Shown here: positions 24,761 to 36,814 of the stretch, piece after piece
Numbering within the stretch: the first letter of the stretch is position 1
Layout: every line of letters starts with the position of its first letter
Assembly: GCF_900116225.1 (NCBI RefSeq)
Contig: NZ_FOZZ01000001.1
Location: forward strand, 186,001-250,000
From: Sphingobacterium wenxiniae
GTDB taxonomy: Bacteria > Bacteroidota > Bacteroidia > Sphingobacteriales > Sphingobacteriaceae
Length of the DNA stretch: 64,000 bases
Reading direction: 5' to 3'
The notes under the pieces: model-generated
Seen by the model: the letters and a program-made list of their open reading frames with translations, nothing else
What the model was told of the DNA's origin: nothing
Databases searched by the model: none
Translations under genes and position numbers: made by a program

Positions 24761-25192
24761 TCACTCCGTTCTGCAACCACATTCATCATGTTCAGCAATA
24801 TACTTTATGGTTTCGATGCAGAGTTCTTGCAAAACGTCAATATCAATATCAGCAAGCTTTTTCATATAAATGCAGGCCTTGCTTATTTTAACCTTACCAA
24901 GAGTCGGTAATATCTCCTTACTCCTATCCGTTGGAGAATAAATATAAAGAGAAAATGCAGCCTTTCTAGGGGAAAACCCTAAAATCGGCGCATCGCCTTC
25001 ATGGCCACTCGCATATTTATAATGGTAATTCCCAAAGCCGATAATGGATGGTCCCCACATTTTAGCTTCAAAGCCAGACCATGCTGTCAATAGGTCGATC
25101 AATTGAAAACTATCCGCTTTTTTGTGTTCATTTTCTACGAAGGAATTTAAAAATTCACTTACGTCCTGCCCTGTGTATGTTGTCTTAGCCAT
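24761..25192 (-). CDS. DUF1801 family protein
   Basis: 143 aa matching DUF1801 (YdhG-like fold): N-terminal TGQDVSEFLNSFVENEHKK, the core MWGPSIIGFGNYHYKYASGH, and FSPRKAAFSLYIYSP near the middle. Members are small soluble proteins of unknown reaction; some are linked to iron or stress genes. It is 13 bp downstream of the DUF2200 gene in the same direction, so the two are probably one transcript. Confidence 0.88.
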   Translation of the reverse strand: MAKTTYTGQDVSEFLNSFVENEHKKADSFQLIDLLTAWSGFEAKMWGPSIIGFGNYHYKYASGHEGDAPILGFSPRKAAFSLYIYSPTDRSKEILPTLGKVKISKACIYMKKLADIDIDVLQELCIETIKYIAEHDECGCRTE

Positions 25193-25205
25193 AATCTCAC
25201 ATTGA

Positions 25206-25568
25206 TTATTGCCTTAAAATCTTTTCCATCTTCCTGCCCTTAGCCAATTCGTCAATCAGCTTATCCAGATAGCGGGTTTTTCTCGTCAATGGATTTTCAA
25301 TTTCTTCTATCCGATAACCACAGATCACGCCTGTTATCAGATCGACATTGGGGTTTAAGGTTGCACGCTCAAAGAATGTTTCAAAAGTTACTTTCTCATC
25401 AATAAGCTCTTGGAGTTTTTGCTCATCAAACCCTGTAAGCCATTCTATCACTTCATGTAACTCCGCTATAGTTCTTCCTTTACTTTCCACTTTAGTGATA
25501 TAATGCGGATATACCGACGCAAACGTCATCTTGGCTATCCGTTCATTGTGTTTTTCATTTTCTTTCAT
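25206..25568 (-). CDS. DUF2200 family protein
   Basis: 120 aa with the complete DUF2200 pattern: [20 protein letters not shown] at the N-terminus, [18 protein letters not shown], then [20 protein letters not shown] and a basic end. The family is small, soluble and uncharacterised, widespread in bacteria. The length is normal. It heads a two-gene unit with the DUF1801 gene. The ~500 bases upstream, before the DUF4143 gene, hold the repeat element copy A. Confidence 0.88.
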   Translation of the reverse strand: MKENEKHNERIAKMTFASVYPHYITKVESKGRTIAELHEVIEWLTGFDEQKLQELIDEKVTFETFFERATLNPNVDLITGVICGYRIEEIENPLTRKTRYLDKLIDELAKGRKMEKILRQ

Positions 25569-25703
25569 ACGGCGTATCGATTATAGTTAGTTGCACTGAT
25601 TATAAAAACAAACTTACATAAATTCATTGTATATGTAATCCAATTAGGGTTAACACATCATAAATTGTTTTTAATGGGATTTGTGTTGAGGTATAATGGA
25701 GGT

Positions 25704-25951
25704 TTTATTTCGACAATTGTCGATTCTTCCCATCGCACAGCCTTTCCGTCCTTCGCCGGGACAAGTCGTCAGTTATCCATGATTGTCTATTTTCTTATGG
25801 AATAGATGATTGCACAGCCCCCGGTATTTCCATTGTCTTTCCGCCACTTGGATGGAACGGAGAAGCGCTCTCGCACCTTTGCGGCGTGTACTCAAACATA
25901 CTGCGATCAACCATTTTATTAAAGACTTCCGAAGTTTGTGAAACTTCGGTG
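25704..25951 (+). repeat. intergenic repeat element, copy A (internally deleted)
   Basis: Begins with ATTT and the palindrome CGACAATTGTCG (25711-25722) and ends with the hairpin ACTTCCGAAGTTT/AAACTTCGG near 25925-25949. Shared blocks with copy B (34752-35124, opposite orientation) include CACAGCCTTTCCGTCC, CGCCGGGACAAG and GTCTTTCCGCCACTTGGATG. Compared with copy B it lacks an internal segment of more than 100 bases. No ORF survives in both copies, so the unit is non-coding. Confidence 0.7.
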
Positions 25952-26098
25952 CCTTAACTAAATATAAAGTATTTGTTTATATGGATAGAGCGTTGAAAAA
26001 AATCCTTCCCTCTACACAACAGTCTATCGCGACGGACCAAGGACAGACGTAGCACCCCACCAGTTCATGAAAAAGTTATCTGCAATCAAAGCCCCTAT

Positions 26099-27241
26099 TT
26101 ACAACTCCATGATAGATTTTATCTCATATTTTGTTCGGGATTGTGATTCTTCTCCTCCATATATCAAATGCAAACGCATATTCTCATATAGTCCTTGGAT
26201 ATAATCCAAGCCCTTGAAATAGCTTGACTGTATCGTCTTGCCCGATTTTATTTCCATCGCATCAAGCTGTAGGCCTGTCTCAGCGATCAAATCTACTTCA
26301 TTGCCCGAGGTATCCCTCCAAAAATAAAAATTTGTTTTAGCACCGGTGTTAAGGCTATTTTTGGACATTTCGGCAATGACCAAGTTTTCAAAAATACTCC
26401 CTTTGGCAAAATGCAAGTCTAGATCTTCAACACTTCGAATACCCAACAGGTAACATAGTATCCCAGTATCATAAAAATAAATCTTTGGCGTCTTAACGAT
26501 TCGCTTGCTCAAATTTGTATGGAAAGGCTTCAACCGAAAAGCTATAAACGATGTTTCCAATACCGTTAGCCAAGAATTGACCGTTTTATTATCAATCCCA
26601 AGTTCATTGCCAAGACTACTCTGGTTATAGAGTTGTCCAACCCTGCCAGCCAATAATTGAATAAATTTCTGAAATAGGTCGAGATTTGAAATATTTTTCA
26701 ACAAACGTACATCACGCTCTATATACGTTTTGATATAGTTATCATAATAATCTGTAGCCGGTATATCTTGTGTTATTTTTCGAGGATAGGATCCTGAAAG
26801 CGCATATTCTTCCCATTTTTGCGGAGCATAATCCGTGTTTTTAAGCTCGTTCATCGAAAATGGCAATAGCGTAAACAAAGAAACCCGACCTGCAAGAGAT
26901 TGTGAGATCTGCTCCATCATCAAAAAGTTTTGTGAACCCGTAATGATGTACTCTCCATTAATCTTACGTTCATCGGTGACGACTTGCAAGTACGAAAACA
27001 GTTCAGGTACATTCTGGATTTCATCAATAATAGCCCCGTCACTATATTTTTGTAAAAAAGCTAGGGGATCGTTTTTTGCAAATTCACGATCTGCTAAATG
27101 CTCCAGATTAACATATTTGTAATCCGGTCTGATTATTTTGGACAAGGTGGTTTTGCCCGATTGCCTCGGCCCGGTAATAGCTATTATTGGATATTTATCC
27201 AATAGTTCCTCTACCTTTTTTGACAGTTCACGACGAATCAT
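26099..27241 (-). CDS. AAA+ ATPase with C-terminal DUF4143
   Basis: 380 aa. The N-terminal ATPase domain has Walker A GPRQSGKTT (24-32), a Walker B-like AIIDEIQNVPELFSYLQ near residue 90 and the sensor-like YIITGSQNFLMMEQISQSLAGR. The C-terminal DUF4143 domain (residues ~200-380) includes YFYDTGILCYLLGIRSVEDL and FYFWRDTSGNEVDLI, the latter resembling a PD-(D/E)xK-like nuclease fold in this family. Members are common in bacteria and archaea as stand-alone genes with unclear roles. The length is normal and the gene looks intact. No partner gene is adjacent. Confidence 0.9.
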   Translation of the reverse strand: MIRRELSKKVEELLDKYPIIAITGPRQSGKTTLSKIIRPDYKYVNLEHLADREFAKNDPLAFLQKYSDGAIIDEIQNVPELFSYLQVVTDERKINGEYIITGSQNFLMMEQISQSLAGRVSLFTLLPFSMNELKNTDYAPQKWEEYALSGSYPRKITQDIPATDYYDNYIKTYIERDVRLLKNISNLDLFQKFIQLLAGRVGQLYNQSSLGNELGIDNKTVNSWLTVLETSFIAFRLKPFHTNLSKRIVKTPKIYFYDTGILCYLLGIRSVEDLDLHFAKGSIFENLVIAEMSKNSLNTGAKTNFYFWRDTSGNEVDLIAETGLQLDAMEIKSGKTIQSSYFKGLDYIQGLYENMRLHLIYGGEESQSRTKYEIKSIMEL

Positions 27242-27367
27242 TTTGTAAATCTAGGAATCCAATTCCTAATTAGCAAGAAAAACATCGCCTCTCTGGAATA
27301 AATTCCAGCTCAACAACATATATCGACCCGCCACAGAGGGTCTCAACAAAACCAATCCGCGGTGGGT

Positions 27368-28306
27368 TTAATCTGTCTCAATCGTAAAGCTATCCATAAT
27401 CTGAATCCCCAGTTGTCCTACACGGACATCACAAGGATTGTCTCTCCTACCCAAGAAGTATTGCACCACCTTCCGAATCATAGGTTCTTGCACATGTGGT
27501 AGCAGAGGAAAAGCATAGCTATCACTGCCATTTGCTGTCTCTACGACAATAGGGCTATTGTCAAAAAAAGAAAACGTTATTTTCCCGTTCACTCCATATA
27601 TCTCACAGCAATCAGCATCATAGGCCGTATCAAAGAACCAACTCCCTTCGAATAGTACATCCTTTTCGAAAAGAATCTGCCCCGACACCTTGTCTGCACT
27701 AGAATCAGACACCCCTGTATAACGCAATGGAGTACCAAACAATGACAACATCAAATCAATCTGATGAGGCGCCAGATCATGAAAAAGCCCTCCGCCCGAA
27801 ATCGTAGGGTCGGTTCGCTAGGTTTCCTGATCGGTCATTTTCTTTTTTGCAGTGACCAATCGTACCATCTTGGATTCACCGATGATCTTGGATTGCAGGA
27901 GTTCTTTTATTTTCAAAAAATAAGGCATTTCCCGACGGTAGTGAGCGACCACGAGTTTCCCGTTATATTGCTCCACCAGTTCAACCAATGCTTTGGCTTC
28001 CTCTTGGTTCATGACCATAGGCTTTTCGACATACACCATCTTGCCCCTCTTCAGTGCCCTCTCGGCATAGTCCAGGTGTGCATACGGTGGTGTGGCAATA
28101 TATATGGCATTCAACGAGTCATCACGCAACAGCTCGTCGGCATCAGTATACCAATATGGCACCCTATGCCGCTCGGCATAGTCCGCAGCTTTCTGTGCAT
28201 CACGGCGCATCACCGCCACTAATGCGGATTGTTCGATTTTATTGAATGCCGGGCCACTTTTCACCTCCGTGACATCTCCGGCACCGATCATACCCCATCT
28301 TATCAT
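27368..28306 (-). pseudogene. Gfo/Idh/MocA-family oxidoreductase interrupted by an in-frame amber stop
   Basis: The frame runs from ATG 28306 to 27368 with a single TAG at 27818-27820, in frame on both sides. N-terminal half: NAD(P)-binding IRWGMIGAGDVTEVKSGPAF, then VEKPMVMNQEEAKALV with the conserved EKP. C-terminal half after the stop: RTDPTISGGGLFHDLAPHQI with the catalytic His region, through to the normal C-terminus. Relatives have a Trp at the stop position (QETWRTDP, from memory), so a TGG to TAG change is the simplest explanation. Otherwise the gene is complete and could be a recent pseudogene. A readthrough or suppressor is possible but unlikely. Confidence 0.88.
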
Positions 28307-28565
28307 AGGATAAATATAAGGGTTAAAGTGATAAGTAAAAAGTAAGAAGAGATAGGTTGTTATTGAAAGATATTTCAGCAGGTAATTGTAGATTTAGGAA
28401 TCCAATTCCTTCTCGTACTCGTTTGAAACGAGTATGCAATTTTAAGTATCCTCTCTCCATGCTCCTTTCCTTTTAGGAAAACAACCTCGGATTCTAATTC
28501 TCCACTTTCATAATGTGGAGGTTTTATTAAAAAAATAAGTTGCGTTTGCCCTGACAACCCCACCC

Positions 28566-29399
28566 TTACCTTTTCACTTTCAATTGATAGATTGTGCTTT
28601 CATGCACATCATTATCCGGATCATCGCAAAGCAAAAAGATATGTTCTTCTGCGGTGGAATGGTACAGCGTAATCCCTTCAAATTTATGCTTGTCTGATAT
28701 AGTTTCGGTTTTTTCCAAGGTCAGATCACCCGCATTGATTATACCGATCTGCGAGCCACTCACCTTCCCATCTTCATAACTGGAATTTCCTCCTTCCGCT
28801 GCCGCTAAGAAATAAATTTTGTCCTCCACCAATGTAGCATCCGTAAAACCGGCCGTTTGACCATTAATTTCCGGTAGCTTTATCGGAATAAAGGTCGGTA
28901 TCGTTTTCCCATCTTTCTCTACGAGCTTAATGATACCATTCATCTCGTTTGGTCCATTTCCTCGGTTGAACAACAATAGCCCATTGTCATAAAAAACAGC
29001 ACCTTCTATATTAAAATCATCTTCTCCAATATGCAAATGCTCACGTAGATTACCATACGTTTCCTTATTCTCATTTTTACCGATATAAGAAAGGTCATCT
29101 GGATTTACATCAAACACTAAGCTCCGGTTAGGTTTCGACCCCGAGGAAAATAGAAGATAGATACCTTCCTGATGCATAGCTATAGCCTCTATATCAAGCT
29201 TATCTTTCTTTTGCACCTGTTCATTCTGCCCATCCATATCCAGCAGCAAATGCCTGTCCAACTTATGCGACGGAATATGGTATTCATAGAGATAGTTGCT
29301 ATTGTCCGATACGATATAGAGCTTATCGTCCTTATAAGACAAACCCGATGCTGCGCCTAATCCTGTTATCAGCACAAAAAATTCCAAGATAAACTTCAT
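28566..29399 (-). CDS. probable secreted beta-propeller protein (DUF6929/SdiA-regulated-like)
   Basis: 277 aa from ATG 29399 (MKFILEFFVLITGLGAASGL...). The longer frame from 29465 begins with an extra hydrophobic stretch and is less likely. The N-terminus looks like a signal or anchor. Repeated strand motifs (KLYIVSDNSNYLYEYHI, GIYLLFSSGSKPNRSLVFDV, GLLLFNRGNGPNEMNGIIKL) fit a beta-propeller. Similar proteins are annotated DUF6929 or SdiA-regulated. The function is unknown. It diverges from the 113-aa gene. Confidence 0.6.
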   Translation of the reverse strand: MKFILEFFVLITGLGAASGLSYKDDKLYIVSDNSNYLYEYHIPSHKLDRHLLLDMDGQNEQVQKKDKLDIEAIAMHQEGIYLLFSSGSKPNRSLVFDVNPDDLSYIGKNENKETYGNLREHLHIGEDDFNIEGAVFYDNGLLLFNRGNGPNEMNGIIKLVEKDGKTIPTFIPIKLPEINGQTAGFTDATLVEDKIYFLAAAEGGNSSYEDGKVSGSQIGIINAGDLTLEKTETISDKHKFEGITLYHSTAEEHIFLLCDDPDNDVHESTIYQLKVKR

Positions 29400-29493
29400 T
29401 TTTGAAAGATCATTTATTCCCAACAAAAGTAAACAAATCAACAAAATTCCCTCAATTTTTAGCATCTTGCTCTTATTAATAACTACAACGGAT

Positions 29494-29835
29494 ATGATAA
29501 ATTACGATAATAGGCGCTTCATAGCGGTAAGCAATACTGACAACGGTGAAACCTCGTCCGAAACTATCTTTCATTACAAACAAGAAAACAATATTATTAC
29601 AGCTCATTATGCGGGTGGAAAAATCGTTTGTGGGCATCTCCTAGGGCTGGTAGATGAACAAGGGCATATTGATATACGTTATCATCAGATGAACAAAGAA
29701 GGCCAATTAATGACCGGCAGGTGTCAATCAACACCTGAAGTATTGCCCAATGGAAAAATAAGACTACATGAACAATGGCAATGGACTTCCGGTGATTGTT
29801 CTTCCGGCACTTCGATTATTGAGGAGATGGAATAA
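29494..29835 (+). CDS. small conserved beta-rich protein (often annotated N-acetylglutamate synthase)
   Basis: 113 aa from ATG 29494 (MINYDNRRFIAVSNTDNGET...); the first ATG-less 27 bases of the open frame are excluded. The sequence is a repeated strand pattern (TIFHYKQENNIITAHYAGGK, GHIDIRYHQMNKEGQLMTGR) resembling a lipocalin-like barrel. Database entries often call this family N-acetylglutamate synthase without evidence; no acetyltransferase motif is present. It lies ~80 bp upstream of the lipoprotein transpeptidase gene in the same direction. Confidence 0.7.
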   Translation: MINYDNRRFIAVSNTDNGETSSETIFHYKQENNIITAHYAGGKIVCGHLLGLVDEQGHIDIRYHQMNKEGQLMTGRCQSTPEVLPNGKIRLHEQWQWTSGDCSSGTSIIEEME

Positions 29836-29915
29836 AAATTGTCCATTTTATATACTTTGTAGTTTATTATTTTGCATATCTTTAGCTATACAATAAACGT
29901 ATTATAGAATAATTC

Positions 29916-30947
29916 ATGCATAAATTGACCTTATTCCTGGGCTGCCTGATGTTCTTGGCATGCCAAAGTACACAAAAAAACACCAGCGATGACTCTGCTG
30001 CAGAGCAGAATCGACAAGACTCTCTCCAAAAAATAAAGGAAGCAGAAAAGGAGGCAAAAAGAGTAAAGCCAAAAACGGCATCGGATATTAAACTGACCAA
30101 GGATTTATCTTATGATAAATATACTTTGGAGGAAAGCTATCCCTACGAGGATACGGTTCGTGTATTCCAAATGGAAAAAATCAAGGAATATCTGGCTTTC
30201 GTAGAGAACTTCCAGCAGCAGCCTGCTACCTACGCCGTGCTCCAAAACCACAAGAATAAAAACAAGGAGGCTCCGCTGGTGAAAACATTTAAGCGGAATG
30301 CGTATAAACGTGTTAGCGATACTTTAGGAACAGAGCGTTACCAGTCTATCCCCCTATACATTGTAGATGAGAAAGAACAACCTACCCTCTATGGACCTGA
30401 TGGTTCATTGGTCAAGCTTTTGAGCAGTGATACGATTGATATGGTACGTGTAGAAGGAGTCTCCTTTGAAGGAAAATGGGATATCCCAAAACGCTATGTG
30501 AAAACTATTGGCGACAGCGTTACCTTTCATCGGATAGCATTTGTGGACGTAACGAACCAAAACATCATGACCGTAGAACGGATAACCGAATCGGAATGGG
30601 CAATACGCAGTATGAACAAAGCCACAACAGGTGTACACAAACCACCTTACGCACATGAAACACCCACAGGTATGTTCGTAGTACAGGAGAAAAAATCAAA
30701 AATGTACTACCTGAAAGACGGCACAAGCGACATTGCAGGTTACGCTCCCTATGCAAGTCGATTTACCAACGGTGCATATATCCACGGTATTCCTACCAAC
30801 AATCCGAATGCTGCCATTATTGAGACCAGTTGGTCTTTGGGTACTATTCCCCGTTCGCATATGTGTGTCCGAAATGCGTCCTCGCATTCCAAGTTTTTCT
30901 ACGATTGGGGCAAGACTTTCAATGCTTTGGTTATTGTTATTGACTGA
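29916..30947 (+). CDS. L,D-transpeptidase (YkuD) lipoprotein
   Basis: 343 aa. A lipobox FLAC (Cys16) after a short hydrophobic N-terminus predicts a lipoprotein. Residues ~25-55 are charged coiled-coil (EAEKEAKRVKPKTAS). The YkuD catalytic core appears as H290-G291, then SHMCVRN with the nucleophile Cys317 and Arg. The usual motif is SHGCxR, so the residue before Cys is Met instead of Gly, a variant worth noting. The protein is expected in the periplasm or on the outer membrane, cross-linking peptidoglycan or attaching lipoproteins. It is followed 72 bp later by another L,D-transpeptidase-like gene. Confidence 0.85.
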   Translation: MHKLTLFLGCLMFLACQSTQKNTSDDSAAEQNRQDSLQKIKEAEKEAKRVKPKTASDIKLTKDLSYDKYTLEESYPYEDTVRVFQMEKIKEYLAFVENFQQQPATYAVLQNHKNKNKEAPLVKTFKRNAYKRVSDTLGTERYQSIPLYIVDEKEQPTLYGPDGSLVKLLSSDTIDMVRVEGVSFEGKWDIPKRYVKTIGDSVTFHRIAFVDVTNQNIMTVERITESEWAIRSMNKATTGVHKPPYAHETPTGMFVVQEKKSKMYYLKDGTSDIAGYAPYASRFTNGAYIHGIPTNNPNAAIIETSWSLGTIPRSHMCVRNASSHSKFFYDWGKTFNALVIVID

Positions 30948-30986
30948 TTTTTAGGTAATTTAACATTTTAACAATCAAATTATTAC

Positions 30987-30994
30987 TAACTTTG
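30987..30994 (+). promoter_or_regulatory. -7 promoter element of the second L,D-transpeptidase gene
   Basis: TAACTTTG at 30987-30994 fits TAnnTTTG and is 26 bp upstream of the ATG at 31020. The -33 TTTG is not at the ideal distance. It suggests the second gene has its own promoter although the two are close. Confidence 0.45.
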
Positions 30995-31019
30995 CACTTG
31001 GATTAAAGATTTTGTGATT

Positions 31020-31778
31020 ATGCGCGTTTTATTATTGGTTGTTCTGACTTCGTTATTCTTAAGCTATGTACCTTCTCATTTAAGCTCCAAAACTTCAACT
31101 GAAAACAAAGAAACACCCCTCAAACCTAAAGTAGAAAAATCCCCTGCAGAGACATTATACGAAAAGCTTCAATTGGCTAATATGCTCAAGTTTGAAGCTT
31201 TTGAAGAAGCGTTGCAGGGCTATTATACACTCAACCCCAAGAACAAAAATATTCTGACGGTTATTGACTTCACCTTACCTTCTACGGATAAAAGAATGGT
31301 AGTCATTGATATGAAAAACCAAAAAGTGCTTTACCATACCATTGTATCGCATGGTAGGAATTCAGGTGAAAAATATGCGACCTCGTTTTCCAATCGCCAT
31401 GGTTCTTTTCAAAGCTCATTAGGATTTTATTATACGGAAAATACCTATCAAGGAGGTAATGGCTATTCTTTGCGGTTGGAAGGATTGGAAAAGGGAATCA
31501 ATGATCAGGCAAAAGCGAGGGCTGTCGTTATTCACGGTGCTGATTATTGTAGTGAGGACGTTATCCGGTCTACAGGGAGGTTAGGAAGAAGCTACGGATG
31601 TCCTGCCCTACCTCGCAACGTAACCAAGCCCATCATCAATACCATTAAAGATGGCACATTATTATACATCTATGCGAATAACGCTCAATATGCTGCCAAA
31701 ACGAAAATCTTAAGTCCAGCTTCACGCGGTTTATTGGCACAGCATGATGACCTGGATGAAAATAGTCAATTGAATTAA
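31020..31778 (+). CDS. murein L,D-transpeptidase catalytic domain family protein
   Basis: 252 aa from ATG 31020; a GTG two codons earlier is less likely. A signal peptide-like N-terminus (MRVLLLVVLTSLFLSYVPSH) leads to a Ser/Thr/Pro/Lys-rich linker. The catalytic region is AVVIHGADYCSEDVIRSTGR, then LGRSYGCPALPRNV, with the His-Gly and GCPA motifs of the YkuD-like (YkuD_2) family. This subfamily is common in Bacteroidota and is probably periplasmic. With the preceding lipoprotein it forms a pair of cell-wall enzymes of different subfamilies. Confidence 0.85.
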   Translation: MRVLLLVVLTSLFLSYVPSHLSSKTSTENKETPLKPKVEKSPAETLYEKLQLANMLKFEAFEEALQGYYTLNPKNKNILTVIDFTLPSTDKRMVVIDMKNQKVLYHTIVSHGRNSGEKYATSFSNRHGSFQSSLGFYYTENTYQGGNGYSLRLEGLEKGINDQAKARAVVIHGADYCSEDVIRSTGRLGRSYGCPALPRNVTKPIINTIKDGTLLYIYANNAQYAAKTKILSPASRGLLAQHDDLDENSQLN

Positions 31779-31910
31779 ATTGTCATACCGAAGATACGAG
31801 GGATCTGTTCCGAATATCATATTACTATATAGTCTTTAACTATGCCTCGGCTATGGCGAGATGACAAAAAGAAGAAGGTATCTAAAAAGGTTCGTAAACC
31901 GCAAAAACGC

Positions 31911-31996
31911 GTCATTGCGAGAAGCGTAGCGACAAAGCAATCTGCGTTTTTGACATCATTCCCGCCTCAGGCGGGACTTCGTTACCTCGCAATGAC
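31911..31996. repeat. REP-like intergenic palindrome unit
   Basis: GTCATTGCGAG (31911-31921) and CTCGCAATGAC (31986-31996) are perfect inverses. Between them CCCGCC/GGCGGG (31961-31966, 31970-31975) forms a second hairpin, and AGCGTAGCGACAAAGCAATC lies in the left half. The unit resembles a dispersed palindromic repeat found in many bacterial genomes, including Bacteroidota, with the signature GTCATTGCGAG. Confidence 0.8.
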
Positions 31997-32034
31997 GATG
32001 ATGTTTAGCTCTCTAGACAACCCCTACAGGATAT

Positions 32035-32068
32035 AAAAAATCCCGATGCTACCACATCGGGATTTTTT
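32035..32068. terminator. bidirectional intrinsic terminator
   Basis: AAAAAATCCCGATG (32035-32048), loop CTACCA, and CATCGGGATTTTTT (32055-32068). A perfect stem with A and T tracts on the two sides serves the rightward transpeptidase genes and the leftward icd gene, which end towards each other. Confidence 0.9.
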
Positions 32069-32084
32069 ATATAAACGCTATACC

Positions 32085-34751
<2,667 letters not shown>

Positions 34752-35124
34752 AGACTTCCGAAGTTTGGCAAACTTCGGAAGTCTTCAATAAAACGGGGGG
34801 TGCGAATAGGTTTGAGTACACACGGCAAAGGCGCTAAAGCGTTTCTCCGTTCCATCCAAGTGGCGGAAAGACAATGGAAATACCAAGGGAGTGTGGGGAG
34901 GGGAAAGGCATGGAAACTATTGTCCGAAGCTATCCAAAAAGCTTCGGACAGTTGTTTCAGCCTTGTGAGGTATTTCCTTTGTGTGGGATGGAATTGTGCG
35001 AGAGGCCACCTCGGATGGGACAAAGGGTTTTTGATTCCTTTTTGCCCTACAAAAAGGAATGCCTTGTCCCGGCGAGGGACGGAAAGGCTGTGGGATGGGA
35101 AGAATCGACAATTGTCGAAATAAA
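34752..35124 (-). repeat. intergenic repeat element, copy B (long form)
   Basis: Right end CGACAATTGTCG (35106-35117); left end a perfect 16-bp palindrome (34752-34767 and 34769-34784, AGACTTCCGAAGTTTG). A third hairpin TCCGAAGCT/AGCTTCGGA lies near 34924-34950. Overlapping frames of 110-170 codons occur on both strands, but they are disrupted in copy A, so the element is probably non-coding. It is in the opposite orientation to copy A and ~9 kb away. The two share several blocks of 15-35 bases. Confidence 0.7.
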
Positions 35125-35167
35125 TCCTCGGTATATTTTTATTATAATCAGTAATCAATTACAAATT

Positions 35168-35647
35168 TTACTTTCGTATTTTCTTCGTCTTGATTTTTTT
35201 ACCCACAGAAGCTCTTCCTTTGTTATATTGTAATTCCACAGGTACAATTCCTGCTTGAATCATCCCTATTTTTTTAGCAGCCTCTTTAGATAGGTCGATC
35301 ACTCTTGATTTAGAGAACGGTCCTCTATCGTTAATCTTCACAACCACCTTCTTGCCATTCTTCAGGTTCGTTACGGTCACCTTGGTGCCAAAAGGGAGCG
35401 TCCTATGTGCGGCGGTCAAAGCATTTTGATTGAACCGTTCGCCACTAGCCGTTGCTCTTCCGTGAAATTTATCTCCATAATAAGAAGCGTTTCCTCTCTC
35501 TCGCATTTCCCCACCAGTTGTGCGTAGTCTTGGTGAACACCCTGCAAGAAGCAAAACACCTAAAAAAAAGATTAGAACCTTACCAACCAGCTCTTTTTTC
35601 AATATCTGCTTCTCTTCTGTTGGTTTTGTCAATTCAACTTCTACCAT
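35168..35647 (-). CDS. rlpA: RlpA-like septal ring lytic transglycosylase, lipoprotein
   Basis: 159 aa. A lipobox LLAGC (Cys37) follows a hydrophobic stretch, preceded by an unusually long polar N-terminus; no better ATG lies between, so the start could be slightly later. The RlpA double-psi beta-barrel is clear: [20 protein letters not shown], then [20 protein letters not shown] and [17 protein letters not shown], including the catalytic Asp of DRGPF. RlpA trims glycan strands lacking stem peptides at the septum. No SPOR domain is present. It lies 13 bp downstream of the flavin reductase gene on the same strand. Confidence 0.88.
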   Translation of the reverse strand: MVEVELTKPTEEKQILKKELVGKVLIFFLGVLLLAGCSPRLRTTGGEMRERGNASYYGDKFHGRATASGERFNQNALTAAHRTLPFGTKVTVTNLKNGKKVVVKINDRGPFSKSRVIDLSKEAAKKIGMIQAGIVPVELQYNKGRASVGKKIKTKKIRK

Positions 35648-35660
35648 TTTATAGTTTTTT

Positions 35661-36704
35661 TTACATAACTTCTATTACAGTCCCCTCTTCTAAAGGGTGA
35701 GACACACAGATCAGACAGCGACCGTTTTCTACTTCCCTGTCAGTCAGCACCTCGTTATAATCCATACGCACAGAACCGACTGTACATTGCGACATACAGG
35801 TGCTGCACATCCCAGATTTGCAGGAATAAGGTAACTTAATCTTATGCTCTAGTCCCACATCCAGCACGGTCTTATTATAAGGAATGGTTAATGGATAGGT
35901 TTCTCCTTGAAATTTTAATGTAATATCATAAGCACTCATATCCACCTCTTCTTCTTCCCTTTCATCATCGTCTTCTTCCTCTTCTGGAAAATGAAAAGTT
36001 TCTTTGCGGATATCCGTATCCGGAAATCCCATACCTAATAAGGTAAAGCGCACCAAATCCATATAAAACACAGGACCACAGGTATAAAATATAGCTGCTC
36101 TATTTTCCGGCAAATGTTGTTGTACAATACGGATAAGGTATTCCCGGTTTAGACGGGCATGAAGCAGATTTTTGGAATTGGAGAATATCCACACAATTTC
36201 CAAGCGTTCGGGATACTTCGTTTGCCATGCGTTAAGTTCCTCATAAAACAATGTGCGTTCCTTAGAACCATTGCTATAAACCAAAACGATTTTAGTTTTC
36301 TTTTCAGCAACCAAAGCGGTCTTAAGCATCGCATAAAGCGGTGTAATTCCTACGCCTGCAGCAAAAAGGAATATCGTACGCTCGGCCTCCTGCTCAGGTT
36401 CGTAATAAAATAAGCCTTGCGGTTCTAATACATCAATAGTATCTCCTACTTTGACTTTATGGTGCAGCAAACGTGAAATCTCACCATTATCGACCCGTTT
36501 TACCGTAATTGCCAAGGGCTCATCTACCGCTGGCGAAGAACTAAAGGAATACGAACGTCTTACTTCCCGTTCGCCAAATGTAAAGGATAAAGTTAAAAAT
36601 TGACCGGCCTTAGGTTTTGGATAGTTCCCTGACAAATCTTTAAAGCTAATCGTAACATTGTCATTGGGTTGATATAAAATGTCGGTAATCTCAAATTTGT
36701 ACAT
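35661..36704 (-). CDS. flavin/2Fe-2S ferredoxin reductase (PaaE-like)
   Basis: 347 aa. The N-terminal FAD domain shows [10 protein letters not shown] (FAD-binding RxYS), then [15 protein letters not shown] for NAD(P)H binding. The C-terminal ferredoxin domain carries [16 protein letters not shown] and CLICVS, four Cys for a 2Fe-2S cluster. The order FAD-NAD-Fe2S is that of PaaE-type phenylacetyl-CoA epoxidase reductases. An acidic linker [15 protein letters not shown] separates the two halves. No paaABCD genes are adjacent, so the electron acceptor is unknown; Bacteroidota often keep this gene alone. It sits downstream of the infB terminator. Confidence 0.88.
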   Translation of the reverse strand: MYKFEITDILYQPNDNVTISFKDLSGNYPKPKAGQFLTLSFTFGEREVRRSYSFSSSPAVDEPLAITVKRVDNGEISRLLHHKVKVGDTIDVLEPQGLFYYEPEQEAERTIFLFAAGVGITPLYAMLKTALVAEKKTKIVLVYSNGSKERTLFYEELNAWQTKYPERLEIVWIFSNSKNLLHARLNREYLIRIVQQHLPENRAAIFYTCGPVFYMDLVRFTLLGMGFPDTDIRKETFHFPEEEEDDDEREEEEVDMSAYDITLKFQGETYPLTIPYNKTVLDVGLEHKIKLPYSCKSGMCSTCMSQCTVGSVRMDYNEVLTDREVENGRCLICVSHPLEEGTVIEVM

Positions 36705-36732
36705 ATACTAAAGTAAAAAATAAAAATTAAAA

Positions 36733-36759
36733 ATCCCGGCAATAAGCTACTGCCGGGAT
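36733..36759 (-). terminator. intrinsic terminator after infB
   Basis: ATCCCGGCA (36733-36741) and TGCCGGGAT (36751-36759) form a perfect 9-bp stem. On the minus strand TTTTTAATTTTTA follows. It separates the rimP-nusA-infB operon from the flavin reductase gene. Confidence 0.88.
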
Positions 36760-36814
36760 CTCTACTATCTAAGTTCAGATGTCTACTATCTCGTATCTCA
36801 ATACGCGCATCTCA

